Below are positions 5,916-7,360 of a DNA stretch of 7,360 nt, one piece after another; the first letter of the stretch is position 1; the number at the start of each line of letters is the position of its first letter. A model generated the notes under the pieces. That model made no database searches. It was not told the origin of the DNA and worked only from the letters and a program-made list of their open reading frames with translations. This DNA comes from DATHSY01 sp046729855 (GTDB lineage: Bacteria > Actinomycetota > UBA4738 > HRBIN12), in assembly GCA_046729855.1 (NCBI GenBank), contig JBKPHM010000004.1:1-7360 (forward strand), read 5' to 3'. The position numbers and the translations under genes are program-made.

Positions 5916-7154
5916 GTGGTCGATCCAACGATGGACGCTGTCGAGGCGTTCCGCAAGCAGCTGGACGGGGCCGGCATCGACGTGTTGCGGGAGCTGGTGA
6001 AGGTCTTCGCCGAGCGACTGATGGCCGAGGAGGCCGAGGTGATCTGCGGCGCCGGCTACGGCGAGCGGTCCGATGAGCGCGTGAACCGCCGCAACGGCTA
6101 CCGGGAGCGAACGGTGGACACCCGGGTCGGCACGATCGACCTCGCGATCCCCAGGCTCCGGGAGAGCAGCTACTTCCCGGGATGGCTCCTCGAGCCCCGC
6201 CGGCGTGCCGAGCGCGCCCTCGTCCAGGTCGTGGCCGAGTGCTACGTCAAGGGCGTGTCGACCCGCCGCGTCGACGGGTTGGTCAAGACGCTCGGGATCG
6301 AACACATCTCCAAATCGCGGGTCTCGCAGATGGCCAAGGACCTCGACCAGAAGGTCGAGGCCTTCCGCAACCGTCCACTCGACGGTGGCCCCTACACCTA
6401 CGTCTGGATCGATGCGCTGGCGCTCAAGGTCCGCGAGGCGGGCAGGATCCAAAGCTGTGCGGCGCTCGTGGCAACCGGCGTGAACGCCGCCGGGTGCCGG
6501 GAGATCCTGGGGTTGGACGTCGTGACCAGCGAGGACGGCGCCGGCTGGCTCGCCTTCTGCCGCGGCCTGGTGGCACGGGGGCTCTCCGGGGTGAGGTTGG
6601 TGATCTCCGATGCCCACCCCGGGCTGGTCGATGCGATCTCCTCGACGCTTCCCGGTGCGAGTTGGCAGCGATGCAGGACCCACTTTCTTCGCAACCTGCT
6701 CGCCAAGGTCCCGAAGTCGGCCGGCCCGTTCGTCGCCACGCTCGTGCGATCGATCTTCGCCCAGCCCGACCGCGAGGCGGTCTGGGCTCAGTTCCGTCGA
6801 GTGGTGGAGCAGCTCTCCGAGCGGTTCCCCGCCGCGGCCGAGATGCTTGAGGACGCCGGGGCCGACATCCTGGCCTTCACCGCGTTCCCGTTCGCGCACT
6901 GGAAGCAGATCTGGTCCAACAATCCTCAGGAGCGGCTCAACAAGGAGATCCGTCGCCGCACCGACGTTGTCGGCATCTTCCCGAACCGCGATGCGGTGAT
7001 CCGTCTCGTCGGGATGGTCCTTTGCGAGCAACACGACGAGTGGCAGGTCGTCCGCCGCTACATGAGCACCGAGTCGCTCGCCAAGGCGCGACTCGAGGTG
7101 ATCGAGGGCGAGGCGGCCGAGGAGGTGAAGGGCGAGCTCGTGGCAGCGAGCTGA
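5916..7154 (+). CDS. IS256-family (mutator-type) DDE transposase
   Basis: A 412-residue transposase that cuts and joins the IS ends, of normal length for the family. The N-terminal part (about 1-110) includes the family segment RRNGYRERTVDTRVGTIDLAIPRLR, here at about 58-82 with a break allowed, followed by the helical region with GVSTRRVDGLVKTLG (113-127). The RNase H-like core shows D166 in YVWIDAL, D232 in LVISDAHPGL, the conserved C253/H256 pair in QRCRTHFLRN, and the catalytic E339 in NNPQERLNKEIRRRTD followed by VVGIFPN. All catalytic residues are present, with no frameshift. The GTG at 5916 is chosen because AGGAGG (5904-5909) lies 6 bases upstream. ATG 5931 and a TTG at 5850 are in-frame alternatives. 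The protein ends 25 bases before the right inverted repeat. Confidence 0.95.
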   Translation: MVDPTMDAVEAFRKQLDGAGIDVLRELVKVFAERLMAEEAEVICGAGYGERSDERVNRRNGYRERTVDTRVGTIDLAIPRLRESSYFPGWLLEPRRRAERALVQVVAECYVKGVSTRRVDGLVKTLGIEHISKSRVSQMAKDLDQKVEAFRNRPLDGGPYTYVWIDALALKVREAGRIQSCAALVATGVNAAGCREILGLDVVTSEDGAGWLAFCRGLVARGLSGVRLVISDAHPGLVDAISSTLPGASWQRCRTHFLRNLLAKVPKSAGPFVATLVRSIFAQPDREAVWAQFRRVVEQLSERFPAAAEMLEDAGADILAFTAFPFAHWKQIWSNNPQERLNKEIRRRTDVVGIFPNRDAVIRLVGMVLCEQHDEWQVVRRYMSTESLAKARLEVIEGEAAEEVKGELVAAS

Positions 7155-7179
7155 TCGATCAAGGATGACGCTGTGGACT

Positions 7180-7197
7180 TACACCACGTTGACGGAC
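7180..7197 (-). repeat. IS256-family right terminal inverted repeat
   Basis: This is the reverse-complement partner of 5811-5828, with the three central bases TGA on the plus strand differing from the left end. A further short copy of the inner GTGGTGT motif occurs outside the element at 7227-7233. Confidence 0.85.
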
Positions 7198-7267
7198 TTG
7201 GCCGTCTCTCGCGTCCCACAGACCGTGTGGTGTTGTCCTTGCGAGTGTTCAAGACCAAACTCTCTCC

Positions 7268-7360
7268 ATGTTCAGCGTGAATGAGCGAGACCGCCTCCGG
7301 GACCGCATCTTCAAGATGGCAAGGAAGGATGGTCGTGTCGTCGGCGGAGCAGTCCTCGGT
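7268..7360 (+). CDS. Probable nucleotidyltransferase-like protein, N-terminal fragment
   Basis: Thirty-one codons from ATG 7268 run off the window: MFSVNERDRLRDRIFKMARK, then DGRVVGGAVLG. An amphipathic first helix rich in Arg/Asp, then 'D-x-R-V-V-G-G-A-V-L-G', resembles the start of polymerase-beta-fold nucleotidyltransferase domain proteins, where the strand leads into the G-S catalytic motif. The catalytic part lies beyond the edge, so the assignment rests on this short match. No good Shine-Dalgarno is seen. The gene starts about 70 bases after the IS, so any promoter must lie in this short gap or inside the IS. Confidence 0.5.
   Translation, partial: MFSVNERDRLRDRIFKMARKDGRVVGGAVLG

Larger units (their letters stand above)
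5811..7197 (+). mobile_element. IS256-family insertion sequence, apparently intact
   Basis: One full-length IS256-type transposase is flanked by terminal inverted repeats. The left end 5811-5828 reads GTCCG-CGG-ACGTGGTGTA. The right end 7180-7197, read on the minus strand, is GTCCG-TCA-ACGTGGTGTA, so 15 of 18 bases match with one 3-base difference. The GTCCG...GTGTA layout resembles the ends of IS256 itself, whose repeats extend a few bases further out. The true borders could thus lie a few bases beyond these coordinates. I could not find a convincing 8-9 bp target duplication outside the repeats, so the element may be old or its flanks rearranged. Confidence 0.85.

Noticed and set aside
5877..7034. 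A 385-codon minus-strand frame opposite the transposase
   Set aside because: It is the mirror of a real IS256 transposase with an intact catalytic triad, and it is compositionally biased.
7227..7233. Third copy of the IS inner-repeat motif GTGGTGT outside the right end
   Set aside because: Only seven bases match and the GTCCG part is absent, so it is not evidence of a second IS end.

Overview
The window is GC-rich, uses GTG starts often, and carries protein types common in soil Actinomycetota and related high-GC lineages: a deazaflavin (F420)-type nitroreductase, a glyoxalase-like VOC protein, and a stand-alone 2-oxo acid dehydrogenase E2 catalytic domain. It reads as ordinary chromosome of an uncultured actinobacterium-like organism, with one insertion sequence near the right end. 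The lineage is inferred from gene content only.

Layout. 1-561 (+): C-terminal two thirds of a class I SAM-dependent methyltransferase, cut by the window edge. It is interrupted by one in-frame TGA at 103-105, and the protein similarity continues unbroken on both sides. 762-1151 (+): VOC-family protein. 1152-1510: gene-free leader with several hairpins. 1511-2773 and 2794-4014 (+): a two-gene unit of a 12-helix membrane protein resembling heme-copper oxidase subunit I, followed by an acyltransferase-3 family membrane protein. 5463-4963 and 4914-4063 (-): a convergent two-gene unit of a membrane-anchored F420-type nitroreductase followed by an E2 catalytic-domain protein. 5811-7197: an apparently intact IS256-family element with 18-bp imperfect terminal inverted repeats and one 412-residue transposase. 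7268-7360 (+): first 31 codons of a probable nucleotidyltransferase-like gene that runs off the window.

The most interesting point is the TGA in the methyltransferase. It follows a Cys codon in the loop region after the 'DVGLLSWSL' strand. Eleven bases after it starts a 17-nt hairpin (117-133) whose apex reads GGTCC. Including flanking pairs it becomes a 29-nt hairpin at 111-139 with only one internal mismatch. This matches the geometry of a bacterial SECIS element (E. coli fdhF: 11-nt spacing, 17-nt upper hairpin, GGUC in the apex). The gene is therefore a candidate selenoprotein methyltransferase with a Cys-Sec pair. A recent nonsense mutation or a sequence error remains possible.

The genes do not form one obvious pathway. 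The two minus-strand genes and the two plus-strand membrane-protein genes look like separate small transcription units, and the IS is a later addition.
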